This document shows positions 1 through 12,272 of a stretch of 64,000 nt of DNA, in pieces. The notes below the pieces were generated by a model. It was not told where the DNA came from. It searched no databases and was given only the letters and a program-made list of their open reading frames with translations. Each line of letters starts with the position of its first letter. Position 1 is the stretch's first letter. The DNA lies in contig JADJPH010000024.1 of the NCBI GenBank assembly GCA_016713335.1, positions 12,978 to 76,977 of the forward strand. Direction: 5' to 3'. The position numbers were made by a program, and so were the translations under genes. The DNA comes from Candidatus Fredericiella danica (GTDB taxonomy: Bacteria > Chloroflexota > Anaerolineae > Caldilineales > Caldilineaceae).

Positions 1-261
1 GGCGCCGTACCCAAAGTATAGATTGGGACCAAAGCGCGGATAGAGTATGCCCCGCTGCCACGCTGCGTCCAGTTCGAAGATCCGGTAGACACTCATCAAC
101 ATGTCGCCGGGATTTTGCATACCGGGCTTCCACAATTCAAAAGTCGCAAGAATCGTGACGCCAATCAATACGACCAGGGCGATCACATCGCTCCACGTCC
201 AGGGCAATCTCTTCTGGCTCTGTACGTCTATAGGTCCTGCGGTCTTCACTGCGCTACTCAT
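1..261 (-). CDS. Membrane protein, GT-C / PTPS-related type (5' part, runs off the left edge)
   Basis: Only the first 87 residues are present. They begin MSSAVKTAGPIDVQ, have one hydrophobic segment (about residues 25-42), and then a stretch ending GILYPRFGPNLYFGYGA. The same pattern (GVLYPHWFPDFSFGYGY) is in the upstream membrane protein at 2064-4367, so this is probably another member of that 6-pyruvoyl-tetrahydropterin-synthase-related membrane family. Its start codon overlaps the stop of the preceding gene in an ATGA at 258-261, which indicates translational coupling. The function is unknown. A role in building or transferring lipid-linked sugars is only an inference from similarity to GT-C enzymes. 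Confidence 0.7.
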   Translation of the reverse strand, partial: MSSAVKTAGPIDVQSQKRLPWTWSDVIALVVLIGVTILATFELWKPGMQNPGDMLMSVYRIFELDAAWQRGILYPRFGPNLYFGYGA

Positions 262-2067
262 CTTGTCACCGTGCCAACAAACAAATACGGACCGTCCGCC
301 GGTGTGGCGCCGTCAGCCCGTGCGGGAACCACGAGATCCCCACCAAAAGGCGCCAGACCGATCTCGATCCTGTACTCTCCAGGTCCTGCCCAATCTGGCC
401 ACCCAATTCGCAATGGATCGCGCACCACGGCGCCGGCTGGCCATAGCTCCGTGTTCCAGCGCCCACCCCCTGGCGAACCGCGCCCCTCCCAGACCAATGT
501 ACCGTCGGCAGCCGTGACGCGGATCACCCGCCGCCAATCTTGCGACGGCGCCACATCAGCCCGCCAGTATAGCACTGGTGCCGGCTCCAATTCCCAACTC
601 GCCAGCATCAATTCACCAAAATCGACGGTTGGATCACTTGCGCCATTCGTCAGCAGCGCCGGATCAGCCGTCGCCGGCGGTGCAAAGGCCGGCAGCAGCA
701 CGCCAAACAGACCGTACACACCAAGCAACAGGCTTACGCCCCCGATTGCGATTGTGCCAACTGGTAGCAGGCGTTGCGGCAACCAGATGAGGATGCCCGC
801 AGTATACAAGATGACAGTGCGCCGATTGCAGGGTAGAGCAGCCGGCCCTGATCCGTGCCCAACGCCGTCAACGAATACTGCCAGATCCCAAACGCCGCTG
901 CCATCACCGCCAAAACAAGCACGGAAATAGGGACGCGCCCATCACACCATGCGCGCCGCACAAACACCGAAGCGACGCCAAGGAGGCTGACCAGCGTGAC
1001 GCCGGCCAGCAAGAGATAGAGCCAACCCGGCATCGGAATATGGCCCGCGCCACCAAATCTACCCCAGAAAGAAAGGAACCAGCCTTGCAGCAGCCAGCCG
1101 GTGTCACCCCATGTCCAGGGCGTCGTCCGCAGATCGATCGTCTGCCGCACCAATTCCATGCCAAGGGGATCACCATATTGCTGCCAGTTGCGCAAGAGCC
1201 ACGGCGAACCGATGAGCAGCGCCGGCAGAAATACCGCCAGCCCCGTCGCCAACCACCGGCGCCACGATGCAAAGGCGCCATGGCAAATCCTTCACCCAGG
1301 TCCACAGACCTTTCCCGGCTGTGGGCGCCAACACGCGGCCCAGGCGGGCAGCATCCGCCGCGCCCAATAAGATTGCAACGCCAACCACCGGCCACAATGA
1401 CAGCGTACTGACTTTCGAAAGCAGTCCCAGCCCTAGCGCCAACGGGGTCCACCAACCAGGATCGCCACCGCCCGCCATGCCGCATGATCGCAAAGGCCCC
1501 CCACAGCCCCAGCGTACCAAAAAGCGCTGCGGCATTGTCGTTGTTTACGGACCCACCAATGAACGAAAATTCCGGCAGGAAGGCAAGCAACCCAGTAGCG
1601 CCTAATGCCACTGCGCGCTGATTTGGCAGCGCCGTGCGCGCCAGGAAGTAAACTGCGGCAACAGTCGCCGTACTCAACAACACTGACCAGAGCCGCACCA
1701 GGTGGAATGCCAGCACCTCTCCCTGCCACGGCCAGCGCTCGCGTGCCGTGTGAATGAAGAAGTTCGGTGACCACCCTGTGCGTGGCGCGAATTCAACTTC
1801 GGGATTCGCACGCAGAAAGTCGTTGGTCGGATCAGAAATCGAGGCAACCAGTGCAGCAGTGATGTGATAGAGCGGTGGATGCTTTGCCTGTGTCATCTTT
1901 GCACCCTGCGGCAACTCGTGTTCGCGCGCCAGATGCACGATAAACGCCCAATGGTCCGCTTCGTCAGGTGCTTCACCCAGTGGGTTGAGTGCGCTGTAGG
2001 CAAAGGCCAACAGGAAATGCCCAAGCAACAGCAGGGCAAGGAGGGTATGCTCCATGCGCCGGCTCAT
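258..2067 (-). CDS. GT-C-type polytopic membrane glycosyltransferase-like protein (DUF2142/GT39-like), three frame changes
   Basis: About 600 residues when stitched across three reading-frame changes (near 1500, 1250 and 810). The N-terminus has one membrane segment followed by an acidic loop, LGEAPDEADHWAFIVHLARE, typical of GT-C enzymes and DUF2142 proteins, where the first periplasmic loop carries catalytic acidic residues. Many further hydrophobic helices follow, with GSPWLLRNWQQYGDPLG and GRLLYPAIGA, both usual in this group. A soluble C-terminal domain follows the last helix. The start at 2067 overlaps the stop of the upstream gene as ATGA, and its own stop overlaps the next start the same way. 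The donor and acceptor sugars cannot be told. The frame changes look like sequence errors because homology continues across each one. Confidence 0.7.
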
Positions 2068-4367
2068 CGCTGCACCTCTAGAACGCCGGCATCGACACGC
2101 GGATCCGCCGCCCCCACAGGGGCCAGCGGTGCATCCGCTGCACCGGGTCGGTAGACCCCGGCCTTGAGCGCATACTTGCCGGTCGGTAGATCTGCCGGGA
2201 TAGGAATGCGCTGCGCCGTTTCCAGGACAAGTCCAGGCAGCCAGCGTTCAACGGGTGCATACTCGCCACCAAGCGGCGCGTCTTGCTGCGCCACGACCGC
2301 ACCATCCGATCCCAATACATGGACAAACACGGTTAACGGCTCAACCGGACCTGAAATGGACCAGGTCAGATTAACCGCCGCTGTCTGGCTCGCATGCACA
2401 ACCTGTTCAGCGCGCACTGCCTCAAGGCGCACCGGGCCAAAATCGGCCCCAATCGGCGTTGGCCTGGCGTGCTCCGCCAGCACCCCTGATGCACCCAACA
2501 GAAACAGCGCACCGACGACACACCAGGTGACCACGGCCCACCTGCGCCGGCGGGTCTGTAACAGCAGCCAGAGCACGACTCCCCACCCCACGACGGTCAA
2601 CAGCCGGCCAAACCACACTGCTGGCGTGGCGCCCCAGGTGATGGTGACTCGATGCGCTCCGGCTGGCAGATCCACGCCAAGCTGGCCAAGAGAACCGACG
2701 GGGCGAGACGGAACGCCAGCCCCGTCTACCGTGACCTCCCATGCGGGATAATCGAAGCGATGCAGGATCAGAATACCCGGCTGCGCAAGCATCACCTGAT
2801 AGGTGGCGTCAAGGTATCCTATCGCCTCAGGCTCGGCTGCCAGTGCCACCGGCGCAAGCGACGCCGCCGAAGATCCATCCGACGGGGCGCGGCCAATCGC
2901 CCAGCGCTGCTCCGCCACCGTGTTTGGTAAAAATTCCCCGGTCCAACTCGCGCCGACCTGGCCATGCTGAGCATCGAATGCCCACATCCCTGCCGTCGTG
3001 ATATCGGCTGCCGCCCCTTCGGCAGGCGAGACCGCCAACCGATCGCGCTGTAGGCAACAAAGTAGACGAATAAGGCGATGCCCACCCCCACCTGCACCCT
3101 GGCGCGTCGCCCGCGTTCAACTGTCCACCCTCCCCCAGGTGCGACGTTCGCCCAGGCAACCGCCAGCAAGATCGCCAGCACGGGCGTGAGGATAGCCTGC
3201 CAGCGCCAGGGAAATTGAAGTTTACCAAGCAACGGCTGTAGCAGTTGCCAGACGAAAGCGCTGCTAGCCGTCGTCAGCCAGATCACAGTGACTGCCGCCG
3301 CAAGGCAGCAAGAGGGCGGTTCGCAATGGCGCAGTGGACTTCCTTGCCACCCCAATCGCAGCCAGCAGCAACACGGCAAGAATCCAACTCGGCAGTGGTA
3401 CGGTCGGCGCCGCCGCCGCCGGATACGGATAGACGAGCGCCCAGGTGAACAGATCACCCCAGGTGGCAAAGTGATTGGCGTAACCCGCCCCACTTGCGCC
3501 GGCGCCAATCCCCACCCAGCCGGCTTCCATTAGCGCGGGAACCCAATACCAGGCGCTGAGGAGGGCGCCAAGCAGCACCGGAACCAGAATGTGAAGACTG
3601 TATCTCCAAAGCACCGCACTTCGAGCTTCGGCCCTTGGCACCCGCACCAGTGTGACGATAGCCAATAGAATCCACGCGCCGGCCGCCATCACGGCCGCCA
3701 TCATGGCCGTCAGATTATGGGTCAGGATCAGCCCGGCCCAGCAGAGGGATGCAGCGAGCCCCCCCGGCGGGAGACGCCACACCTTGGAGGGAATATCACC
3801 TGAGTTGACCGGCGGCCAAGAGAAATAGACGATGAGCGGTAGCCACATAAATGCAGCAAACTCAGGCAGCGCACCGCGCACAAACAAGTCGTAGAGTCTA
3901 TAGGGAAATAGGAGAAATAGCACCGTGCCGGTAAGCGCCGCGATCCCGCTGCTCCGGGTGCGGAGCAGAATGTACATGGCCGCCGCAGAGATACCATAGC
4001 CCACGGCCAGGCTGATGCGCACCGCATCCACCACGCCAACGCCGAGCCAGGCAAGGAGCGCCGGTGGATAGTAGAAGGCGGGCGAATAAAAGTTGAGTAC
4101 CGGGTACCCATACCCAAAGGAGAAATCAGGGAACCAGTGAGGATAGAGGACACCGTAGCGAAATGCCTCACCCAAGGCACGCGTCCGCTGCAGATGCAGC
4201 CAGCCGTCCGGAGTGTCAGGCCACTTTGCCAGCGACAAGAACAGGATGCTGGCAGCCACGGCACCCATCACGAGCGCCGGCGCCCATGTCGCACGCCTTG
4301 CTGCCGTCCGGTTGCGGCGCCCGGTCTGCGGGGGTCCGGACGCTGCCAATGCGTTGGGTTGGTTCAT
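2064..4367 (-). CDS. 6-pyruvoyl-tetrahydropterin-synthase-related membrane protein, two frame changes
   Basis: About 765 residues in three frame segments (changes near 3290 and 3030). The N-terminal half is polytopic and contains YGVLYPHWFPDFSFGYGY followed by PVLNFYSPAFYYPPALLAWLG. This is the signature of the membrane family Pfam names PTPS_related (PF10131), a GT-C-like fold of unknown activity. The C-terminal half has a luminal or extracellular beta-rich region with DYPAWEVTVDGAGV and a final membrane helix plus a beta-sandwich-like tail. It lies 24 bp downstream of lysS on the same strand and is coupled by ATGA to the next gene. The name refers to a historical domain label and does not imply pterin synthesis. 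Confidence 0.72.
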
Positions 4368-4391
4368 GAACGCCAGCCCCAGGTTGTGCGC

Positions 4392-5924
<1,533 letters not shown>

Positions 5925-5951
5925 AGTCTATTCCTTGAATCCAAATTGAAA

Positions 5952-5984
5952 GCGTGCCCGGCACGTGGTCTGTGCCGGGCACGC
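5952..5984 (-). terminator. Hairpin between greA and lysS
   Basis: A perfect 13-bp inverted repeat (gcgtgcccggcac / gtgccgggcacgc) with a 7-base loop, 40 bp after the greA stop. On the minus strand only a weak, interrupted T-run follows, so termination may be partial, allowing some readthrough into lysS. Confidence 0.7.
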
Positions 5985-6023
5985 GCAACCTATTCAGAAT
6001 AACACAAACTGCGCTGGACTATC

Positions 6024-6500
6024 CTATTTCACGCGCACGATTTCAAACGCAATCTCGCCGCCGGGTGAGGTGACAATCGCGCTCTGGCCAACGCGTTTGC
6101 CCAACAGCGCCTTTCCCATCGGGCTTTCATTGCTGATGCGCCCCTTTGCTGGATCGGCCTCCGGAGGGCCAACGATCGTATACGATTCCTCGTATTCGGT
6201 GCCTGCTTCGCGCACGATCACGGTGCGGCCAAGGCTGACCGTATCCGGCGCCGCGGCATCGTCGGCGATCACCTTGGCGTTTTTCAGCAGCACCTCCAAC
6301 TCACGGATGCGCCCTTCGAGGAAGCCTTGGGCCGTCTTTGCTTCGTCGTAGCCGGCGTTCTCACTGATATCGCCTTCAGCTTTTGCTTCAGCAATCATTT
6401 GGGCAACCTCACGCCGGCGTGTGGTTGTCAAATACTCAAGTTCTTCCTTCACCTTGCGCAGACCTTCTGCTGTCAGGTAAATCGGCTGATTATTCGCCAT
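6024..6500 (-). CDS. greA: Transcription elongation factor GreA
   Basis: 158 residues, the usual GreA length. The factor enters the secondary channel of RNA polymerase and stimulates cleavage of backtracked transcripts. The N-terminal coiled coil shows LTAEGLRKVKEELEYLTTTRR and AEGDISENAGYDEAK, the latter carrying the acidic tip (D/E) that acts in cleavage. The C-terminal FKBP-like domain includes SPMGKALLGKRVGQSAIV. I chose ATG at 6500 (MANNQPIYLT) over the in-frame TTG at 6515 because it gives the family length and has AGGA just upstream. Confidence 0.96.
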   Translation of the reverse strand: MANNQPIYLTAEGLRKVKEELEYLTTTRRREVAQMIAEAKAEGDISENAGYDEAKTAQGFLEGRIRELEVLLKNAKVIADDAAAPDTVSLGRTVIVREAGTEYEESYTIVGPPEADPAKGRISNESPMGKALLGKRVGQSAIVTSPGGEIAFEIVRVK

Positions 6501-6936
6501 GGGTCCTACTCTCAATAATCAAAAATCTGTGCCTTCCGGCACAGGTGCGAAAACAGTGCAAGCCACCCGAACTGGGGGTTCAACGAAGGGCGCACCGCCC
6601 AAAAACAATTACGACGACAGGTGCTGGGTAAAGACAACGCATTGCTGTGACAGTATAACGTTGCGAGGCAATCGCTTGTTTCCTCAGCCTTCCGAGCCAT
6701 CTGACGGAAGATTGGCGCAAGCACTACGTTCACCGGTCACAGACGATTACACACAGAGTACATAAAAAGCACCGCCCTGAGGCGGCGCATCTACTTGCCC
6801 TGTCTACCAAAGCAACAACCGACCTTCGGTGAGGTCGGCTAGATGACAATTGCTATTATAGCGCAGACCAACACCGGTGTAAAATCGTGATCATCACCTT
6901 AAGTGCTCAACCCTGAGTAAGAACAGGAAGTCATCG
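6501..6936. other. Intergenic region between greA and the methyltransferase
   Basis: A 436-bp gap between divergently transcribed genes. It must hold both promoters, but I could not place either with confidence. A hairpin is seen at 6819-6838 (ccgacct / aggtcgg around a 6-base loop) and a shorter one near 6770-6786. No ORF with coding character and no tRNA-like structure was found. Confidence 0.5.
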
Positions 6937-7722
6937 ATGGACGGCTCAGACCCATTGGCAACACCTTTCGATCGCTTCGCCCCGTTCTATGACGGCGACT
7001 ATCGCAACTACTTCGATGATATTGAAGCCATCGGTGTGTTGGCCGAAGAAGCAGGCGATCCCATACTGGAACTTGGGTGTGGCACGGGTCGTGTGCTCAT
7101 GCCCCTGGCGCTTGCGGGGCACCACATCACCGGCGTTGATCTCAGCCCGGCGTTGCTTGACATCGCCGGGCACAAGGTCGCCGAACAGCGGCTGCAGCAG
7201 CAGGTTGAGCTCATCTGTGCGGACCTGCTGACCATGCAGCTGCCGCGCCGCAACTACGCTTTTGCCTACTGCACAAGCAACACCCTGATGCACTTCACAA
7301 CCCAGGCTGATCAGTTGTCGGTGCTGCGCACGGCGTTCCATCACCTACGACCGGGCGGCCACTTCTTGATCGACTTGTTCAATCCTGATGTTCAGCGGCT
7401 CACGGCGATCAACGGCTTGATGGAACTGGCAGACCGGTGGGAGGGCGAGGGGGCGGGACATGAAGTCGTCAAGTGGAGTGTGCGGACTGTGGATTGGGCA
7501 GAACAACTTCAAGAAACTGTCTTCATCTATGAGTCTATCCAGCCGAGCGGGCAAAGCACGCGCACTGCGTGCCCATTTATGCTCCGCTTCCTCTGGCGCG
7601 GCGAAGCCGAACTGCTCCTCAAGGCCGCCGGTTTTGTTGTAGAAGATGTTTGGGGCGATTTTGACGGTGGCGGTTATGACGCCACCAGGGACCATTTAAT
7701 CCTTCTGGCACACAAAGAGTGA
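6937..7722 (+). CDS. Class I SAM-dependent methyltransferase
   Basis: 261 residues with a Rossmann-type methyltransferase fold. Motif I is ILELGCGTGRV (about residues 43-53), binding S-adenosylmethionine. The acidic end of strand 2 is in ITGVDLSPALLDIA, and motif III is in LRPGGHFLIDLFNP. The N-terminal FDRFAPFYDGDYRNYFDDIE resembles small-molecule methyltransferases of the UbiE/Tam-like group. The substrate cannot be predicted. It lies 7 bp before the amylosucrase gene, so the two are probably co-transcribed. Confidence 0.85.
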   Translation: MDGSDPLATPFDRFAPFYDGDYRNYFDDIEAIGVLAEEAGDPILELGCGTGRVLMPLALAGHHITGVDLSPALLDIAGHKVAEQRLQQQVELICADLLTMQLPRRNYAFAYCTSNTLMHFTTQADQLSVLRTAFHHLRPGGHFLIDLFNPDVQRLTAINGLMELADRWEGEGAGHEVVKWSVRTVDWAEQLQETVFIYESIQPSGQSTRTACPFMLRFLWRGEAELLLKAAGFVVEDVWGDFDGGGYDATRDHLILLAHKE

Positions 7723-7729
7723 AAGTAAC

Positions 7730-9682
7730 ATGATCGAACCGACTAAACTACACCGAGCCACTGAACTGGCACTGGCACGTCTATTGCCCCGCATCGAGCA
7801 AGCATATGCGAAGGCAATGGGACCATCGGATTGGAAAACATTCCGGCGTCGCCTGGACGAGCATTTTCCAACCCTCTTTGAACAGTTGTTGATCCTGTAC
7901 GGCGATCAATACGACTTCTACTACCAACTGGAACAGGTGTTGGCGCTGGCAGCCACCACCTGGGGCGAGCGGCCCAAGGAGCTAAAGAAACTGGACGAAT
8001 CACGTGAGGCAAACCCTCAGTGGTTTCAGTCGGAGAAGATGCTGGGCGGCGTCTGCTATGTCGACCTTTTCGCCGGCGACCTGCGCCGCTTACGCAAACA
8101 AATCCCCTACTTCCAAGAACTTGGGCTGACCTACCTCCACTTGATGCCGCTCTTCAAAGCGCCATTGGGGGATAACGATGGCGGTTATGCCGTCAGCGAC
8201 TACCGCGAAGTAGAAGCTCGATTGGGCACGATGGACGACCTGCGCACGCTTGCCGCCGAATTGCGCAAGGCCGGCATCTCGCTTGTGCTCGACTTTATCT
8301 TCAACCATACTTCTGACGAACATCGTTGGGCAATCGCTGCGCGCAGCGGCGATCAGGACACACAAGATTACTATTTTCTTTATCCAGATCGCACGATGCC
8401 CGATGCCTATGAACGCACCCTGCGCGAGATCTTTCCGGACAAGCATCCAGGCGCCTTCACCTATCGCACTGAAATCGACCGGTGGGTCTGGACCACGTTC
8501 AATGTCTTTCAGTGGGATCTCAACTATCGAAACCCAGCCGTCTTCCGCGAAATGGCAGGCGAAATGCTCTACCTGGCCAACGCCGGTGCGGAAGTGCTGC
8601 GCCTCGATGCGCTCGCCTTCACCTGGAAAGAAATGGGCACCGTCTGCGAGAGCCTGCCCAAAGCGCACACCCTGGTGCAAGCCTTTAACGCACTCCTGCG
8701 CATCGCCGCGCCCAGTCTGCTATTCAAGTCCGAAGCCATCGTGCACCCGGACGAAGTTGCGAAGTACATCAGCAGTAGTGAGTGCCAGCTCTCTTACAAT
8801 CCGCTGCTGATGGCGCTGCTGTGGAATTCACTCGCCACCCGTGAGGTGCGCCTGCTGCGGCAATCTCTGTCGCGCCGCTTCCAAATTGCGCCGGATACGG
8901 CGTGGGTGAACTATGTACGCTGCCACGACGACATCGGATGGACCTTTGACGATACCGACGCCCAGGCGCTCGGCATCAATGGCTATGACCATCGCCGCTT
9001 TCTCAACGCATTTTATACGGGGCGGTTTCCAGGGAGCTTTGCGCGCGGCTTGCCTTTCCAGGAGAATCCCCGCACCGGCGACGCCCGCATCTCGGGCATG
9101 CTGGCATCCCTGGCCGGTCTCGAAAGTGCTCTGCGGTCGGGCAACACCGCTGAAATCGAGTTGGCGGTGCGCCGCATCCTGCTCGTCCACGCAATCATCT
9201 TGAGCATTGGCGGTGTTCCCCTGCTTTACCTCGGCGACGAAATCGGCGCGATGAATGACTACGGCTACGTCGAAGACCCCGCCAAGGCAGTAGACAGCCG
9301 CTGGGTGCATCGCCCACGCACAGATTGGGCAAAGAGGGAAGTGCGCCATGATGCAGCCACCATCGAGGGGCGGATTTATCAGGGACTGCAGCATCTCATC
9401 GCAGTGCGTAAGGCCACACCTGCGTTCGGGGGCAATAAGACCGAAGTGATCAACGTTGGCAACGACCATGTCTTTGCTTACGCCAGGATCAGCACAGGTG
9501 GGCAACGGGTGCTGGTGCTTGCAAATTTCTCAGAAGGTACGCAGGCAATCGCCGCCAACGAATTGCGCCTTTATGGGCTGAACTATCACTTTGCCGACCT
9601 CGTTACACAGCGCGACCTTGTGCTTGGCAGTGAGCCGCTGGTGCTTGAGCCTTATCAGGTTCTTTGGCTGCAGGCCGGCTGA
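7730..9682 (+). CDS. Amylosucrase (GH13 family sucrose-glucan glucosyltransferase)
   Basis: 650 residues, the typical length. Amylosucrase transfers glucose from sucrose onto an alpha-1,4-glucan and releases fructose. The TIM-barrel regions are all present: DFIFNHTSDEHRWA, RLDALAF with the nucleophile Asp293, FKSEAIVHPDEV with the acid/base Glu335, and CHDDIGWTFDD with Asp400. The spacing of these three residues equals that of the characterised Neisseria enzyme with a constant +7 offset, and HDDIGW is a hallmark that separates amylosucrase from other GH13 members. The N-terminal helical domain and C-terminal beta domain (VLVLANFSEGTQ) are complete. A 15-bp terminator hairpin follows at 9706-9743. 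Sucrose hydrolase is the main alternative. Confidence 0.9.
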   Translation: MIEPTKLHRATELALARLLPRIEQAYAKAMGPSDWKTFRRRLDEHFPTLFEQLLILYGDQYDFYYQLEQVLALAATTWGERPKELKKLDESREANPQWFQSEKMLGGVCYVDLFAGDLRRLRKQIPYFQELGLTYLHLMPLFKAPLGDNDGGYAVSDYREVEARLGTMDDLRTLAAELRKAGISLVLDFIFNHTSDEHRWAIAARSGDQDTQDYYFLYPDRTMPDAYERTLREIFPDKHPGAFTYRTEIDRWVWTTFNVFQWDLNYRNPAVFREMAGEMLYLANAGAEVLRLDALAFTWKEMGTVCESLPKAHTLVQAFNALLRIAAPSLLFKSEAIVHPDEVAKYISSSECQLSYNPLLMALLWNSLATREVRLLRQSLSRRFQIAPDTAWVNYVRCHDDIGWTFDDTDAQALGINGYDHRRFLNAFYTGRFPGSFARGLPFQENPRTGDARISGMLASLAGLESALRSGNTAEIELAVRRILLVHAIILSIGGVPLLYLGDEIGAMNDYGYVEDPAKAVDSRWVHRPRTDWAKREVRHDAATIEGRIYQGLQHLIAVRKATPAFGGNKTEVINVGNDHVFAYARISTGGQRVLVLANFSEGTQAIAANELRLYGLNYHFADLVTQRDLVLGSEPLVLEPYQVLWLQAG

Positions 9683-9705
9683 CACACGCCCGAATCAATC
9701 AACAA

Positions 9706-9743
9706 GCGCCGCCCAGGAAGGGTTTTTGCTTCCTGGGCGGCGC
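9706..9743 (+). terminator. Terminator hairpin after amylosucrase
   Basis: A perfect 15-bp stem (gcgccgcccaggaag / cttcctgggcggcgc) with an 8-base loop containing ttttt, 24 bp after the amylosucrase stop. There is no clear T-run after the stem. It lies between convergent genes, so it may serve both. Confidence 0.75.
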
Positions 9744-9945
9744 GTTCTCCGCTTGCACCCACAACACCGGCAAAACCTTACGCCTGTGTAATCTCTGTGA
9801 TGTGTTTGTATCTATTTCTTGGCAAGCGTTGGTCTGCCACTCTGTCCAACGTCGACAAAGCCAGCGCCGGCGCTCACCAAGCATGCCGCAAAAGCTACAT
9901 GGTCAACGAATGATAGCTTTTGTCTAGCATTCTTCGTCGTGCGTG

Positions 9946-11154
9946 TCATTCGTCGATCTCAATGATTCGCTCCGTGATATGCCCGCTCTCCCGATCGCAC
10001 AGCATCACTTTCAACCGATTGCCATGCATGCGTTCTTCCTTGACCACTGCCATGCCGTCGACCAGCCGTGGCGCAACGGTGATCCGCTTGGCCGGTTCGG
10101 GTGCACGCCAGTCGGCCAGGTTAATCGGTTCCCACTTTCGGGTCTTGGCCGACTTGAAACAGGCATCGAGCACCGCATTCACAATGTAGCCATCATAGAA
10201 CGTTTCCATTGGCTGTCTGCCACTGTCCATCGCCTCAAACATATCGGTGAACATGTGCGGATAACCAAGTTCGTGCACCTCGTCGCCAACCGGGAAAAGC
10301 CAACCCGTCTCGGATTCGGCCTTTTCTGCAACGTAGCCGCCACTCGCAGCGGTGAACATCTCAAAACCGGTGCGCAGGAAGTGATTCGTCCAGATTGTGC
10401 CCGCCGTACCCGCCACTTCGTCACGGAGGTCCATCCCCCCGCGGAAGGTCCAACTCACTTCAAACTGCCCGATGGCGCCGCTCTCAAACCGGATCAAAGC
10501 GATCGCATTGTCTTCCGCAGGGATTGGATGGACCAGTGTGTCGGCCCAACACATCGCCTCGACCGGCCGGTTGTTCTTGCCCATGTAGTTGCGGATGATC
10601 TCGACGCAATGGCACCCCAGGTCGATAATGGCACCGCCGCCCGCCTGCTCCTTGTCCCAGAACCAGGCGCTGTGCGGGCCGGGATGCGTCTCACGTGACC
10701 TGGCCCAGGTGACGTCACCTAATGCACCCGCCTGCACCGAAGCCAACGCCTTGAGTGTCTTTGGGGTGTAGGCGAGATCTTCGAGGTAGCCATGAAAGAC
10801 GCCCGCTTTCTCCACCACATCCAGCATGTGCCTGGCTTCTGCGGCGGTACGGCCGAGCGGCTTGGTGCAAAGGATTGCCTTGCCTGCCGCTGCCGCCATC
10901 TCGATGGCCTCGATATGGCGGAAGTTGGGTAGACCAATGACCACCGTATCAATCTCCGGATCCTGCACCGCGGCTGCCAGACTATCGGTAGCCTTTGGAA
11001 CATCCCACGTCTTGGCAAAAGCCTCCGCGCGTTCTTGCTGCCGCGAATAGACCACCGCCACCCGATCTCGCCCACGCTGTCCATGGAGCGACATCGTATA
11101 AAACATCCCAATCAGCCCCGTGCCTAACATCGCAACCTGATGTGCCTTTTGCAT
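9946..11154 (-). CDS. Gfo/Idh/MocA family oxidoreductase
   Basis: 402 residues. The N-terminal Rossmann fold begins with HQVAMLGTGLIG, a dinucleotide-binding glycine motif. CTKPLG at about residues 95-100 stands in the place of the family's EKP motif that lines the active site. The C-terminal half is the alpha/beta substrate domain with GGGAIIDLGCHCVEIIRNYMG, whose Asp and His match the usual catalytic positions. Such enzymes oxidise or epimerise sugars and polyols with NAD(P). It is the last gene of the sugar operon, has a good Shine-Dalgarno (ggaggag), and is separated by about 160 bp from the preceding permease. The exact substrate is unknown. Confidence 0.85.
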   Translation of the reverse strand: MQKAHQVAMLGTGLIGMFYTMSLHGQRGRDRVAVVYSRQQERAEAFAKTWDVPKATDSLAAAVQDPEIDTVVIGLPNFRHIEAIEMAAAAGKAILCTKPLGRTAAEARHMLDVVEKAGVFHGYLEDLAYTPKTLKALASVQAGALGDVTWARSRETHPGPHSAWFWDKEQAGGGAIIDLGCHCVEIIRNYMGKNNRPVEAMCWADTLVHPIPAEDNAIALIRFESGAIGQFEVSWTFRGGMDLRDEVAGTAGTIWTNHFLRTGFEMFTAASGGYVAEKAESETGWLFPVGDEVHELGYPHMFTDMFEAMDSGRQPMETFYDGYIVNAVLDACFKSAKTRKWEPINLADWRAPEPAKRITVAPRLVDGMAVVKEERMHGNRLKVMLCDRESGHITERIIEIDE

Positions 11155-11317
11155 ATCGAAATCTCCTCCGAAGAGACTCTCTTATAAACTCAGCAACCAA
11201 CTCCCTACCGCTTCCCAATCTTCCACACCTTTCAAGGCACGAGTCAAACCCTCCCGCCAGGGCGCAACGACACAAAGCAATGCACAGGCAAGAAGTGAGG
11301 ATAGAGGAAACCTTCCT

Positions 11318-12272
11318 CTACTGCCTCAGCGCCCGCTGCCTTCCATACACCGACAGTAGCGCCAGCAATAGCACGCCCAATACGATCTGGCGCGTGGCCT
11401 CGGGCAGTTGCGAAGCGGTTAGCAGACTCGTCAACAACGTCAAGACGAGTGCGCCAGCCATCGTGCCCCAATACGAGCCTTTCCCACCGGCCAACACCGT
11501 ACCGCCGATCACGACCGCCGCAACCGAGGGGAACAGATAGGGCGTCCCAAGGTTAAGAAAGACATTCTGCGTAAAGCCAAGCAGGATAAAGCCGCCAAAC
11601 GCCGACAGCACGCCTGACGCCATGTACGTGAGGACTACGACAACCGGCACGCGCACCCCAGACAAGCGCGCGGTCTCGCGGTTGACGCCAACCGCAAACA
11701 GGCGCTTGCCGTAGCCGGTGCGCTCCAACAGCATCCACATGAGCGTGCCAACCAGCAGCCAGATGACAACGATCCCCGGCAGTGGTCCCAACAATGGCTG
11801 TGAAATGGCCTCCCCCATGATGGGAGCCGCTTTACCGATCATCTGGCCCTGGGTGACGACAAGAATCGTCCCCTGCACAATGCCCGTCATGCCAAGCGTC
11901 ATGACCAACGGCGGAATCCCCAACGCCATCACGCCAATGCCATTGGCAAGGCCAATCAGCGCACCGGCGGCAAGGGCGACGGCGAGGGCCGGTATGACCA
12001 TGCCATTGTTGCCGTTGACAATCCGGAAGACCAGAATCGCGCTCAATGTCACCACCGCGCCGACGGAGAGGTCAATGCCCTCATGGCCGGAGATGATCAC
12101 CAGGGTTTGCCCGGCAGCAATGATCCCCAGGAAGGCGGCCAGACGGATAATGTTGATGGCCTGGGCCACACTGACAAAGCCCGGTTGTAGCAGACCACCC
12201 AGAAAGAAGAGGACCACGGCCAGCAACAGTGCGATCAACTGGGGGGGAGAGTTTTACGCGAACAGCGCTCAT
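11318..12272 (-). CDS. Sugar ABC transporter permease (RbsC/BPD_transp_2 family), frame change at a C7 run
   Basis: About 317 residues with 8-10 membrane helices and GHEGIDLSVGAVVTL followed later by GGTVLAGGKGSYWGT, both characteristic of ribose-type ABC permeases. The open frame starts at 12238, but homology and context show that the real start is ATG at 12272 (MSAVRVKLSP), overlapping the upstream stop as ATGA. The two frames meet exactly at a run of seven C (plus-strand G 12241-12247), and removing one base joins them into ...KLSPQLIALLLAVV. This is the clearest homopolymer-type frame error in the window. It pairs with the other permease to form the membrane channel. Confidence 0.9.

Noticed and set aside
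258..2067. Programmed frameshifting as the cause of broken frames
   Set aside because: No slippery heptamer with a downstream pseudoknot recurs; the changes fall at varied sequences in unrelated genes and in both directions.
6517..6936. tRNA or small RNA in the greA upstream region
   Set aside because: Hairpins are short and there is no T-arm sequence or cloverleaf; nothing supports an RNA gene.
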